64,000 nt of DNA from Corallococcus sp. EGB (GTDB lineage Bacteria; Myxococcota; Myxococcia; Myxococcales; Myxococcaceae). The stretch covers positions 4,898,001 to 4,962,000 of the forward strand of contig NZ_CP079946.1 of the NCBI RefSeq assembly GCF_019968905.1, given 5' to 3'. Below are positions 43,801 through 52,223 of this stretch, piece after piece. The stretch's first letter is position 1. Each line of letters starts with the position of its first letter. Position numbers and translations under genes: made by a program. The notes below the pieces were generated by a model. The model made no database searches, was not told the DNA's origin, and saw nothing but the letters and a program-made list of their open reading frames with translations.

Positions 43801-44710
43801 GTCGGCGGGCTCGCAGCTGGCGGAGATGCTGTCGCCGGTGGGGCGGGTGGCGCTGAGCATGCTGCTGGAGGAGGAGGACTCGTACCTGCGCAGGGTGGAC
43901 GCGTGGCTGGATCAGCACGGCCTGGTGGGCGAGTTCCGGGCGCCGTTCCGCCAGCCCTTCATCGTCGTGCGCAACCGGGGCCGCGCGGAACTGGAGCGCG
44001 TCATCGCGGAGCAGTGGGCCTACCAGGCTCGCCGCACGCTGGACCCGCTGGTGAAGCGCTACCCGTTCAACCCCAGCGCGTCGCAGGAAGTGGATCCGGT
44101 GGAGCTGGAGGTCCTGCGCCGCAAGGACGGGGCCTTCTGGGCCTTCGTCACGCAGGTGCTGTCGCCGGTGGTGGAGGAGCGCGGGGCGGACTGGTCGCTG
44201 CGCTATCCGCTGAAGTCCCGGCTGCTGCTGCCGCCGCGCATGCTCACCTCGCTGGGGCAGCTGGGCCGCCTGTCGAAGCTCTTGTGGGATGACGAGGGCA
44301 AGGCGCGCCCCATCGCGATGCAGGTGCGTCCGCTGCCGCTGCCGACGGCGCCCACGCCAGACAGCTTCGTGACGCTGTCGTACCTGAAGTGCGGCGGGGC
44401 CGCGTCGTTCGGGTTCAACCAGCGGCCCGCGTGGGGAGACTTCCCCCTGAACTGGTGGAGCCCACAGCCGTCGTCCATCGGCGTGGAGCTGCGGTCGCCG
44501 TCGAAGGATGGAAAGCGCTACCGCTCCATGGAGATGTCCGAGTCGTCGTGGAACTGCTTCCGCCTGCTGGAGTCCGCGACGCTGACGGACCAGTCCAACG
44601 TGGTGTGGGTGCTGCCGGGGCGCGGGCTGGCGGCGAACGAGAAGGTGCTGGAGATCAGCTTCGGGTTGCGCGGCGAGCCTTGGGCGCCATTCCGTGGGGT
44701 GGTGCCATGA
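40895..44710 (+). CDS. tssM: T6SS membrane-complex protein TssM (IcmF)
   Basis: 1271-residue TssM, normal for the family. Two N-proximal features: a membrane helix at about 15-36 and a nucleotide-binding Walker A GPAGNGKS at 87-94. A second membrane helix lies around 345-365 (CAVILAVGCLPVLLAYAHFY), preceded by the cytoplasmic domain. The long periplasmic part to the end contains Cys-containing segment CQAQCRRCPG at about 450-460, which is unusual, and a C-terminal TssJ-binding domain. GTG start 2 bp after the small gene. Together with TssL and TssJ it spans the envelope and anchors the baseplate. Confidence 0.93.
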   Translation: MGALQSILAALQAHWVLVLGIGVVLAAIGVGVALWWRRRKGGGPALTGGQKPLASGQLLAIRKKFLAKLPWRFRASVRDFPTLVVMGPAGNGKSDLIKSEVDWERQQRQFMPSHTDDPLLNIFLGPEVVVQELASPVLEDDSLHARRALRRLWKATFGRRHVGRAVIVLQAKWLLETSPDEQKRVTQLLRGKVNLLSEVCQAPVETRLVLTRMDALEGYADFAELLRKHGVPLELEVPPPGREGELADALHPMEKYLALGLTSLTQDAFERLANFYSRGGDAFAALGRFVSTLMEGGSLTYPLRLQRVYLSAGGPKAEPTGALAVHADQPAALLARDYRWTHLRRCAVILAVGCLPVLLAYAHFYQLILRTRDKLDAFQVTVQRLEERNQSVSGSVVESQTNDAVRAMEDLWHATRFWPPLAHSFTDEREELRARLARSIRMSYLKPMLERCQAQCRRCPGQIPGCQPAPVFTGRATRAAPLTPAPAVDDSCHLETLCRPEQTLYTLGVLYSSRNEDLGQFVLRSVHGAYRKQLSWTAEAYGLSLAGAEPEKNWLDAMGLADPMVANYVIASDKPFDEDVPWTRWPYAYLTMDGLLGPWREHFMRLQDVLGAKELELARWAALADERERLRTSLAESAPYNSARKVMDLINASDAEPDASQLKGVGHLLDSLDWLRQNRQTLEAILRMEDEADAALRAAARMTPAELLTRADGLFAPSDGDARYQVEVLRRDFEFRPMDVSRQLLDKVLRTLKETGRTPFNADSFNPRTGETTSEVANEGVGDDDTEFASGQAPVVGRVLGKAAFDAQLAPLVDEFTTRLAKSSLSREEAVERATFVQGKVQDFAKRYGKDLFATYRGYRFRTTPRGSLASDLSVLLQPSSPLEAMLRDVASRAGVGPLESEYYAPMRDAVAPFKPVVQLMQPDKNGAFAELAAYTTLVSQLQQELSGVKPAAAPKDAAAPGAAGATASSAGSQLAEMLSPVGRVALSMLLEEEDSYLRRVDAWLDQHGLVGEFRAPFRQPFIVVRNRGRAELERVIAEQWAYQARRTLDPLVKRYPFNPSASQEVDPVELEVLRRKDGAFWAFVTQVLSPVVEERGADWSLRYPLKSRLLLPPRMLTSLGQLGRLSKLLWDDEGKARPIAMQVRPLPLPTAPTPDSFVTLSYLKCGGAASFGFNQRPAWGDFPLNWWSPQPSSIGVELRSPSKDGKRYRSMEMSESSWNCFRLLESATLTDQSNVVWVLPGRGLAANEKVLEISFGLRGEPWAPFRGVVP

Positions 44711-45219
44711 AGGGCAGAGGCATGAGGCTGGCGGCGGGGCTGGTGACGGCGGTGGTGGCGGGAAGCTGCGCGGCGCCCAGCCTGACGGTGAACGTCAAGG
44801 CGCCCGCGGGCACCAATCAGGGCCGGCCGCTGTACATGCTCATCCGCACGGTGTCGAAGACGTCGATGACGGAGGGCTACGCGGACGTCGCGGCCAAGGT
44901 CATCAGCCCGGACGAGTCCGTGCTCCAGACGGTGGTCATCTACCCGAGCCGCACGAAGCAGGTGAAGGTGCCCCTGCCACCCGAGCAGGCGGTGGCGGTG
45001 AGCTTCCTCTTCACCACGCCCAACGGCGCATGGCAGGCGCTGCTGGACGTGCCGGTGCCCAAGACGGTGGACATCGAGCTGCAGGAGAGCCGCATCCGCA
45101 CGGACCTGCCCAAGAGCGTGCCCGCGCAGGAGTCCAGTCCCGCCGCGCCAGAAGCGCCCAAGGCCCCGGCCGCGCCCAAGGCCCCGGAGCCGCCGGTGTC
45201 CGTGGCGTCTCCCAAGTAG
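44707..45219 (+). CDS. tssJ: TssJ-like T6SS outer-membrane lipoprotein
   Basis: 170-residue putative lipoprotein, last gene of the + strand T6SS operon, overlapping the tssM stop by 4 nt. The signal peptide MRLAAGLVTAVVAGSC is followed by strand-rich sequence (LTVNVKAPAG, LYMLIRTVSK, QVKVPLPPEQAVAVSFLF), consistent with the TssJ transthyretin-like fold that binds TssM. The C-terminal 40 residues are Ala/Pro/Lys-rich and disordered. The lipobox AGSC is slightly atypical but acceptable. Position and topology make TssJ the best call; sequence identity to TssJ is low. Confidence 0.75.
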   Translation: MKGRGMRLAAGLVTAVVAGSCAAPSLTVNVKAPAGTNQGRPLYMLIRTVSKTSMTEGYADVAAKVISPDESVLQTVVIYPSRTKQVKVPLPPEQAVAVSFLFTTPNGAWQALLDVPVPKTVDIELQESRIRTDLPKSVPAQESSPAAPEAPKAPAAPKAPEPPVSVASPK

Positions 45220-45235
45220 GGGAGGAGGGCCCCGC

Positions 45236-47359
45236 TCAGGACGCGAGCGCGTCCAGCTTGGGGCCCAGCGCGTTGAGCGCGGACGTCACCCGGCCGTTCG
45301 CCGCCGTCACCGGCTTCGCGAAAGCGCCCGCCTGGAGCTGGGCGCCAATCGCATCCAGCGGGGAGAGGAGCTGAGGCTTCTGCCCCGTGGCCTGCGTGGA
45401 CACCGAGTCCACCTGGGCCTGGGCGCCGGACTTGAGGCCCTCCGCGCGCTGCTGGAAGGCCGCGAGCGCCGACTCCGCCTGGGAGCCGAGGGACGTCTCC
45501 GCGCTGGCGCGGGCCGTCTCCAGCGACGTCAGCCCGGTCGTCACTGACGCTTTCGTGGTGCCCAGGTGCGTGTCCAGCCGGCCCTTCGCGGACGTCACCT
45601 GGCCCTGCGCCGAGTCCCGCGCCGTCTGCAGGCCCTGCACCGCCGCGTCGATGCCGGCGCCCACCTGGGCGTCCAGGGCCTCCAGGCGCTGCGGCACCTG
45701 CGTGTCCAGCGGCGTCACGCGCGCGGCCACCTGCTGCTTCATGGCCTCGATCTGCTGCACACCCTGGTCCTTCACGGTGCCGATCTGCGTGACGGCCGCG
45801 GCGATGATCTGCCCCACCTGGGCGTTGGCCTGCTCGATGCCCTGGAGGATGGACTCGGTGAGGGTGCCCATCTGGGTCACGGCCTGGGTCGTGGCCGTGT
45901 CGATCTGCGTCTGCGCCTGGGTCTGCACCGTCTCCACCTGCGAGACGATGGTCTTCTGCACCGCCTGGAGCTGGGGGCCGACCTGTGAGGAGAGGGTCCC
46001 CAGCTGCGTGGTGATCTGCCCCACCACCTGGCTGATGCCCTGCACCGCGGGGCTCACCAGCGGCTTGGGCAGGTCCGCGGCCGGGATGGCGTCCAGCAGG
46101 CCCATGGCCCGCTCCAGCAGCGACTCCAGCGAACCGACGATCTGCTGGAAGAGGGTCTGGAGCTGCTCCAGCAGCTGCGGCAGCGACTCGAACAGCGCCA
46201 TCACCTGCTGCTTGAGGGCGCTGACGGTCGCGACCAGCGAGTCCAGCGTGGTGAAGGCCGCGTCCAGCGTGGCCTTCAGCGGCGCCTTGACGGTCTCCAC
46301 CGCCGTGAGCGCGCCGTGCACCAGGCCGTCGATGGTGCCGCTCACCGTGGTGATGGCGGTCTCCACCTGCTTCTGCACCTGGTCGATGAGCTTCTCCACC
46401 GCCGTCAGCGACGCGGTGACGCTGGCCACCTGGCCGGCAATCGTCTTGCCCAGCGTGTCCAGTGCCCCATCCGCCTGCGTCTTGCCCGCCGAGAGCGACG
46501 GGGCCACCTGGGTGTCCAGCGGATCCACGATGCCGGCCGACGCAGCGGCCGCGGCCATCAGCTGATCCACCAGCGACTTGCGCTGGCCCTCCAGCGCGGA
46601 CTGCTGCTGCTGGTGGGCGTCCTTCGTCGTCCTGCCCGCGTTGACAATCTCCTGGTGCAGCGTCGCCAGCGCGCTCACCGGGTTCTTCACCGCGCCGTCC
46701 AACGTGGCGGTCAGCTGCGTGCTCCGGCCCGTCGCCGCGTCGCGGGAGGTGGTCAGCCGCACCAGCACCGCGGACAGCGCCGCCGTGAGGGTGGACCCCA
46801 CGCCTGTGAGGTCCTGCGTGAGCTGCGAGCGTGTCTGGTCGATGAGCGCGTAGCCCTGCGCGCGGCGGGCCTCCGTCTCCTCCTTGGAACCCTTGCGCCT
46901 GGCGAGCTTCGCGTCGAAGGACTTCTTGTCCGCGTCGCACTTCTGGGCGACCTGCTGCTGGAGCGCGGCGAGCTGTCCCTGTGACGCCTCCGCGGAGGAC
47001 TTCGCCTGCGCCTCCAGCCCCTGGCTCTTCGCCGTGGCCTCCTGGCCCAGCGACTCCGCCTTCGTGCGCGCCGTCTCGCTGGAGGCGGTCAGCGACTGCT
47101 GGTGCCCCTTCACCTGCGCGGCCAGTGCATCAAAGCGGGGGGAGGGGTCCGCCACCTTCACGTTCGCCGCGTTCACCTGCGTGAGCAGCGCACCCAGCGT
47201 CGCGCTGATGGAGGGGCGCAGCGCGGCGACCTGCTCCACGATCCCCTGGGCCAGGGCCTCCACCTCGCCCTTCGCGGTGGCAAGGCGGGGCGTGATGCCG
47301 GAGCCGAAGCCCTCCACGGACGCCTTGTGCTTCGCCACGGTGGCGCGCAGGTCGTTCAT
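45236..47359 (-). CDS. 707-residue coiled-coil protein, candidate T6SS cargo or spike extension
   Basis: Soluble protein, almost entirely Ala/Gln/Thr/Leu-rich long helices with heptad-like spacing (for example QLLEQLQTLFQQIVGSLESLLE and TQAQTQIDTATTQAVTQMG). No signal peptide, no membrane segment and one cysteine. The central part (about 330-450) is more hydrophobic and has one proline-rich break. The start overlaps the end of VgrG-like gene 2 by 4 nt, so the two are co-translated. No enzymatic motif is visible. It resembles phasin, tape-measure or tropomyosin-like helical proteins in composition only. A VgrG-linked protein of this size is a natural candidate effector or spike-associated filament; it is convergent with tssJ. 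Confidence 0.75.
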   Translation of the reverse strand: MNDLRATVAKHKASVEGFGSGITPRLATAKGEVEALAQGIVEQVAALRPSISATLGALLTQVNAANVKVADPSPRFDALAAQVKGHQQSLTASSETARTKAESLGQEATAKSQGLEAQAKSSAEASQGQLAALQQQVAQKCDADKKSFDAKLARRKGSKEETEARRAQGYALIDQTRSQLTQDLTGVGSTLTAALSAVLVRLTTSRDAATGRSTQLTATLDGAVKNPVSALATLHQEIVNAGRTTKDAHQQQQSALEGQRKSLVDQLMAAAAASAGIVDPLDTQVAPSLSAGKTQADGALDTLGKTIAGQVASVTASLTAVEKLIDQVQKQVETAITTVSGTIDGLVHGALTAVETVKAPLKATLDAAFTTLDSLVATVSALKQQVMALFESLPQLLEQLQTLFQQIVGSLESLLERAMGLLDAIPAADLPKPLVSPAVQGISQVVGQITTQLGTLSSQVGPQLQAVQKTIVSQVETVQTQAQTQIDTATTQAVTQMGTLTESILQGIEQANAQVGQIIAAAVTQIGTVKDQGVQQIEAMKQQVAARVTPLDTQVPQRLEALDAQVGAGIDAAVQGLQTARDSAQGQVTSAKGRLDTHLGTTKASVTTGLTSLETARASAETSLGSQAESALAAFQQRAEGLKSGAQAQVDSVSTQATGQKPQLLSPLDAIGAQLQAGAFAKPVTAANGRVTSALNALGPKLDALAS

Positions 47360-49281
47360 TTCAGCCCCGCGAGCGCGGCCTTGGCTTCAGCGGCGGCGCC
47401 AGAGAGCGCGCCCGTCTGCCCATCCAGGCCGTTGAGCGCGCCGGTGAGTCTGGCGCGGGACTCCGCGGCCTTGCCCTTGACCTGGGCCTCCGCGGCGGCG
47501 AGGGCCGCGCCCGTCTCCTCCGTCGCCGCGTTCAGCTTCGCGTTCACCGCCGCCGACGCTTCCTTGTACGCCGCCGTCGCGTCGCTCACCGCGCCGTCCA
47601 CACCCGCGGTGAGGTCGCCCTTGGCCGTCTCCACCTGCGGCGTCACGTCGTATGTGGGCGTGGTGGTGGCGCCGCCGGGGTTCTCCTTCGTCTGGATGAG
47701 GAGGTGGCCCTCCGAAAGGCGGATGGTCTCCGTGTCGTTGGCGTTCACCCGCCCCAGGTTCCACACCGGCTTGTTGTCCTGGAAGTCGTGCGTGAGCGCC
47801 GTCTGGTTCTTGCCGTTCTTGCCAAAGAGGATCTGATCGCCCTGGCCGTCCTGGGGCGTGCGCACGCCCTCGCCCCAGTCCAGGTAGCGGTTCAGCTCCG
47901 CGTGGTCGAAGTGCAGCGCCACCAGCGCCCGCTCGTTCTTGTACGGCGGGAAGTAGAACGTCCCCGGGAAATGACCGGGCTCCGCCGGCACGCTCACCGT
48001 CTTGTTCCAGAGCGGAATCGTCACGCGGTAGTTCGTCACCGACGTCTTCTCGTCATCCACCTGGAGGTAGATGCGGTCCGTGGCCTCGCCGCCGGGGCTG
48101 TGCACCTTGCCCTCGACGTAGATGGGGTAGCGGGGAGGGCGGTACGCGGGCAGCTCCGGCACCGGATCCGACTTCTGCTCCAGCAGCAGGGTCAGGGTCA
48201 GGGTGAAGCCCTGCATCGTCTCCTGCTGGCCGTCGTGCGGGCCCGCCTGGAGCCCCACGCCATCAAAGGCCAGCTCCGCCACGCGGTGGTCTTCCCCCAG
48301 ACCCGTGAGGTCCGGGCTCCACCGCCCGCCGTCCAGCTTGATCAACGCCCCCGGGTGCATCGCGATGGGCGGCACATCGAGGAACGTCAACCGAAGGCGC
48401 CGCTTGCGCACGCGCAGGCGCTCCTTCTCCAGCGCCTGGCGCTGCTCGGACACCGTCGCGAGGGGCGTGCGCACCAGCACGTCGTGCTGGATGCCCGCCA
48501 CCGCCTGGGACTGCTCCAGCGCCACGGTGGTCGCTCCGGCCCCGAAGCCGTTGAGCACCCGCGCGCTGTGCCGGATGACCGGCGGCATCTCCACGTCCAC
48601 GCGCGCCACGTGCTTGCAGCTGAGCCCGGTGACGGTGCCCGTGGCGGGCTTCTTCGCGGAGAAGGTGTACGTGTCCTTGGGGCTGTCGTAGGTGAGCACG
48701 CCGCCGCGCGTGTCCACGTACCAGAGGACGAAGTCGTAGAAGCTCGCGGCCGGGTGGTCGTCGCCGATGCCCAGGCACACCAGGGCGTGCTTGGTGTCCA
48801 GCGCGTCCCAGTCGTAGGTGAGCAACAGGCCGCCGGGCTTGTGCGCGTCCAGGAGCTCCGACAGCTTCTTCGCCGTGTGCAGCTCCACCGGGCGGTGCTG
48901 CTTCCAGAGCACCCGCGCGGCGTCCTCGAACGTGACGGTGTACTGGCGGAAGGCCACCGCCACCGAGTCCTTGTTGCCGTGCGCGGTGCCGCTGACGCGC
49001 CTCTCCGTGACGAGGCCCTGGACGACGAGCGGCGCGGGCGGCGGGTCGAAGACACCGGACAACGCCAGCCGCACCCGCACCAGGTCCGGCTTGCAGAACG
49101 CGGTGAACAGCGCCGCGTCGGCCTTCTCCAGCGCGGTCCAGAACGTGAGCTCGCAGCGGAAGCCGGTGGGCGTCATCCGCAGCGAGAAGTCCTTCACCTG
49201 TCCGCCGGGGATGGCGAAGGCCTGCTCCCCCGCGATCACGGTCAGCTCCAGCTTCAGCTTGTCGGAGAAGGGGAGCGCCAT
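47356..49281 (-). CDS. VgrG-like spike head protein 2, with helical C-terminal tail
   Basis: 641-residue paralogue of the VgrG-like protein at 35932. The two share aligned blocks: SFYDFVLWYVDTRGGVLTYD against SFYDFVVWFVHTRNGVLAYD, and PGTFYFPPYKNERALVALHF followed by LDWGEGVRTPQDGQGDQILF. It lacks a beta-helix needle. Instead about 90 residues after the conserved end (SEGHLLIQTKEN) form an Ala/Lys/Glu-rich predicted helix. That tail is the same kind of sequence as the coiled-coil protein encoded next, suggesting they interact. The start lies 7 bp after the MshEN gene; ATG is at 49281. It is likely a dedicated carrier for the coiled-coil protein. Confidence 0.8.
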   Translation of the reverse strand: MALPFSDKLKLELTVIAGEQAFAIPGGQVKDFSLRMTPTGFRCELTFWTALEKADAALFTAFCKPDLVRVRLALSGVFDPPPAPLVVQGLVTERRVSGTAHGNKDSVAVAFRQYTVTFEDAARVLWKQHRPVELHTAKKLSELLDAHKPGGLLLTYDWDALDTKHALVCLGIGDDHPAASFYDFVLWYVDTRGGVLTYDSPKDTYTFSAKKPATGTVTGLSCKHVARVDVEMPPVIRHSARVLNGFGAGATTVALEQSQAVAGIQHDVLVRTPLATVSEQRQALEKERLRVRKRRLRLTFLDVPPIAMHPGALIKLDGGRWSPDLTGLGEDHRVAELAFDGVGLQAGPHDGQQETMQGFTLTLTLLLEQKSDPVPELPAYRPPRYPIYVEGKVHSPGGEATDRIYLQVDDEKTSVTNYRVTIPLWNKTVSVPAEPGHFPGTFYFPPYKNERALVALHFDHAELNRYLDWGEGVRTPQDGQGDQILFGKNGKNQTALTHDFQDNKPVWNLGRVNANDTETIRLSEGHLLIQTKENPGGATTTPTYDVTPQVETAKGDLTAGVDGAVSDATAAYKEASAAVNAKLNAATEETGAALAAAEAQVKGKAAESRARLTGALNGLDGQTGALSGAAAEAKAALAGLK

Positions 49282-49288
49282 GGCGTGT

Positions 49289-50047
49289 TCACCGGGCCTT
49301 CGCCTGGACCTCCTCGCGCGTCAGCGCGCCCCGGGCCTCCAGCGCGTCCATCATCGCGCGCATCACGCGGGCCTGCTGCGCCACCATGCGCTCCAGGTCC
49401 GCCACCTGCTGCGTGAGCGCCTCCACCTTCTTCGCCAGCTCCAGGTCTCGCACCACCGGCGGCGGCGTGGGCGTCCGAGGAGCCGCCGCGGCTTCCGGCT
49501 GCTGCGGCGGGGCCAGCTCGAAGGTGGACTCCTCCATGCCGAAGCTCAGCGGCGTGGCGGCCGTGGAGGTGATCTCACCGTGGTAGTGGTGCCGGATGGC
49601 GCGCTCGATGGAGGACGCGGTCGCCACCACCACCTGGAGCTTCTGGCCGGAGTGGAAGGCCAGCTCCTGGAGGGACTCCACGTTGGTGGGGTCCGACGTG
49701 GCCACGGTGAGCATCTTGGTGCCGGCCTCGTAGGCGATGGGGAAGACGGTGTAGCGCTCGGCGATGTCCACGCGCAGCGCCTGGAGGGCGGACGGGACGG
49801 GGAGGTGCGCGTCCAGGTCCACGGTGGGGATGGCCAGCTGCCGCGACAGGGCATGCACCATGGAGCTTTCGTCCACGACGCCCATCTGCACCAGGGTGAG
49901 GCCCAGCCGGCCGCCCCACTTGCGCTGTTCAGCCAGCGCGGTGCGCAGCTGGGTTTCGGTGAGCAGGCCGGCGTCCATCAGGATCTCTCCCAACCGCCGC
50001 TTGCGGTTGGGGCCCGGGCCGGGAGGAACAGAAGGGGGAGGATTCAC
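49289..50047 (-). CDS. MshEN-domain protein (predicted c-di-GMP binding)
   Basis: 252-residue soluble protein. Residues 18-70 hold two consecutive MshEN motifs, each 24 residues of the form RLGxxLxxxGxLxxxxLxxALxxQ (18-41 and 47-70) separated by 5 residues (RKWGG). In MshE and related proteins this tandem motif binds cyclic di-GMP. The rest of the GspE-N-like domain runs to about 155 (LAIPTVDLDAHLPVPSALQALR). No ATPase domain follows; the C-terminus has a Pro/Ala linker and a helix (LELAKKVEALTQQVADLERM) like a coiled coil. GTG start at 50047. It is the first gene of the unit with VgrG 2 and the coiled-coil protein, making c-di-GMP control of that unit plausible. Confidence 0.85.
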   Translation of the reverse strand: MNPPPSVPPGPGPNRKRRLGEILMDAGLLTETQLRTALAEQRKWGGRLGLTLVQMGVVDESSMVHALSRQLAIPTVDLDAHLPVPSALQALRVDIAERYTVFPIAYEAGTKMLTVATSDPTNVESLQELAFHSGQKLQVVVATASSIERAIRHHYHGEITSTAATPLSFGMEESTFELAPPQQPEAAAAPRTPTPPPVVRDLELAKKVEALTQQVADLERMVAQQARVMRAMMDALEARGALTREEVQAKAR

Positions 50048-50138
50048 GGCCGGGCAGCATATCAGCGCCGGACACTCCCCAGGCCCCCGGTGGGTCACGA
50101 ACAGGCCAGGCGGGCGGGGATGGGATACCCTGAGCCCC

Positions 50139-50972
50139 ATGGTGCGAAGCCGAAGCCTCCTTTTCGCGGCAGTCCTCGTGGCCTTCACCGCCGGTTGCGC
50201 CTCCCAGCGCCTGTCCGGCGCGGACCTGGACCGGGTCCAGCGGCCCGCCTTCATCTCCCGCATCGAGGACGGCGCGGGGCCCAAGAGCAAGGTGTTCCAG
50301 GAGGACGACGCCTACGCGGACAAGCTCAAGAAGCTGGAGCCCAAGGAGGCGGATCGCCGGCTCACCGTGAAGCTCCAGCAGGCGGTGACCCGCTTCGAGC
50401 TCTCTGAACGCCTGCGCGTCACCACGCTGTCGCGCCTGCCGGAGGAGGCCCCCTGGACGGACACGGTGGACCCCGCCCGGGTGGCCTCCGCGCTGGAGAG
50501 CTTCCTCGTGGAGGAGGTGCCCGCCAACGCGCCGGACTACGACCTGATGGCCCCGCTGGGCGCGGACACCATCGTGGAGTTCGTCATCCAGGACTACGGC
50601 ATGCGCAGCGAGGACGGGCGCGCCGGGGCCTACCTCAAGGGGTACGGGCGCATGTTCAAGCTCGCCGGGCGCTCGGAGCTGTGGCGCCGGCCGTTCGACA
50701 TGGACGGCGTGAAGCAGGGCGCGCCCCACCTGGATCCGTTCAAGGTCGGCAAGGAGCCGGAGCTCTTCCGCCTGGCCATGACGGATCTGCTCGACAAGGT
50801 GGCGGACATGTTCGTGAAGGACCTGACGCCCAAGAACCGCAAGGGCGCGGTCCCCTCGGGCAGCACCGCGCCGGACACGGTGCCCTCCGCCGTCACTCCC
50901 GCGGCCGCGGTCGCCCCCGCGCCGCCCGAGCATCCGCTGCCCCCGGGCGAGCTGCCGGATCCGGATCCCTGA
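50139..50972 (+). CDS. Putative lipoprotein of unknown function
   Basis: 277-residue predicted lipoprotein: MVRSRSLLFAAVLVAFTAGC with a good lipobox (TAGC) and the lipidated cysteine at residue 20. The mature part (about 30-230) has mixed helix and strand (ALESFLVEEVPANAPDYDLM, DTIVEFVIQDYGMRSEDG), and the last 40 residues are Pro/Ala-rich. I do not recognise the family. It is divergent from the MshEN gene, with 91 bp between their start codons, and convergent with the transporter. A function for the T6SS is not shown by the sequence. Confidence 0.75.
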   Translation: MVRSRSLLFAAVLVAFTAGCASQRLSGADLDRVQRPAFISRIEDGAGPKSKVFQEDDAYADKLKKLEPKEADRRLTVKLQQAVTRFELSERLRVTTLSRLPEEAPWTDTVDPARVASALESFLVEEVPANAPDYDLMAPLGADTIVEFVIQDYGMRSEDGRAGAYLKGYGRMFKLAGRSELWRRPFDMDGVKQGAPHLDPFKVGKEPELFRLAMTDLLDKVADMFVKDLTPKNRKGAVPSGSTAPDTVPSAVTPAAAVAPAPPEHPLPPGELPDPDP

Positions 50973-50975
50973 TCC

Positions 50976-52223
50976 CTAGAGGAGGGCGTGCTCGGCCAGG
51001 AGAACCCCCAGGCCCACGGCGAAGCTGATCAGCGTCACGGGCACGCCCACGCGCAGGTAGTCCATGAAGCCCATGCGGACCTTGCCGCGCGCGGCCTCGA
51101 AGACGATGAGGTTGGCCACGCTGCCCACCAGCGTGAGGTTGCCCGCGAGCGTGGAGCCCAGCGCGAGCACGTGCCACGCCAGCTCCGGCTCCTGCATCGT
51201 CGGCACCCACGCTCGCGCGAGCATCACGAAGGGGACGTTGCTGAAGATGTTGGACGCCACCAGCGTCAGGGCCGCGAAGCCCAGCGTCTCGCGCCACGGC
51301 GGCCCGGCCATCAGCGGGGAGAACACCTGGCGGATCTCCTCCGCCCAGCCCGCCTTGTTCACCCCGTACACGACGACGAAGAGGCTGGCGAAGAAGAGCA
51401 GCAGCACCCAGTCCACGCGCTCCAGCGCCTCGCGCGAGTCGTGCCCGGACAGCGTCATCACCAGCACGCCGCCCGCGAGCGCGCTCCAGCTCATGGGCAG
51501 GCCCGCGAAGAACGCCACCACCACGCCCAGCAGGCCGCCCAGTCCCAGCGTCAGGAGCCGGCGGTTCACCTCCAACGGAGGCGGGTGCGTCTCGAAGCGC
51601 GCGGCCGGCAGCTCCTTGCGAAACAGGTAGAGCAGCGCCACGGCGACGATGAGCGTGGAGAGCAGGGCGGGCAGGGCCATGTACGCGGCGAACCGCGCGT
51701 AGCTCAGGCCGGACGCACCTTGGATGAGCATGTTCTGCGGGTTGCCGGTGAAGGTGGCCACGGAGCCGCTGTTGCTGCCCATGCACACCGCGAGCAGGTA
51801 CGGCGCGGGCGGCAGGCGGGCGTCCTCGACCACCGCCAGCACCAGCGGCGTGAGGAACAAACACACGGTGTCATTGACGAGGAACGCGGACAGGAACGCG
51901 CTCACGAGCGTCACGGCCACCAGGAGCAGCCGGGGCGTGTGTGCGACCTTGAGCGCCTTGGCCCCCGCGGCGCGGAAGAAGTTCGCCTGCGCCAGGTACA
52001 CGGCCAGCAGCATCATCCCCAGCAGGAGGACGAGCGTGTCCATGTCGATGGCCTGGTGGCTGCGCTCGGTGCTGTGGCCGAAGACCTCCGCGGGGGTGAC
52101 GACCCCGGCGACGACCATCAGCGTGGCTCCGAGGAGCGAGCCTCCGGGACGATCCAGCTTGATGAAGGGCAGCCTCGCCCCGGCGATGAAGATGTACGTG
52201 AAAAGGAAGATCGCGAGCGCCAC
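50976..52223 (-). CDS. SLC13/ArsB/CitMHS-type ion transporter
   Basis: 415-residue polytopic inner-membrane protein with 10-12 hydrophobic segments. It carries motifs of the ion-transporter superfamily that includes ArsB, NhaD and SLC13: AFLVNDTVCLFLTPLVL, with NDT as in ArsB-type NDA, and MGSNSGSVATFTGNPQNMLI, and near the C-terminus a second SNIFSNVPFVMLARAW and GNLTLVGSVANLIVFE. The two repeats are related, as usual for this fold. Substrate (arsenite, dicarboxylate, sulfate or sodium) cannot be told. GTG start at 52223. It is divergent from mrfA. Confidence 0.85.
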   Translation of the reverse strand: MALAIFLFTYIFIAGARLPFIKLDRPGGSLLGATLMVVAGVVTPAEVFGHSTERSHQAIDMDTLVLLLGMMLLAVYLAQANFFRAAGAKALKVAHTPRLLLVAVTLVSAFLSAFLVNDTVCLFLTPLVLAVVEDARLPPAPYLLAVCMGSNSGSVATFTGNPQNMLIQGASGLSYARFAAYMALPALLSTLIVAVALLYLFRKELPAARFETHPPPLEVNRRLLTLGLGGLLGVVVAFFAGLPMSWSALAGGVLVMTLSGHDSREALERVDWVLLLFFASLFVVVYGVNKAGWAEEIRQVFSPLMAGPPWRETLGFAALTLVASNIFSNVPFVMLARAWVPTMQEPELAWHVLALGSTLAGNLTLVGSVANLIVFEAARGKVRMGFMDYLRVGVPVTLISFAVGLGVLLAEHALL

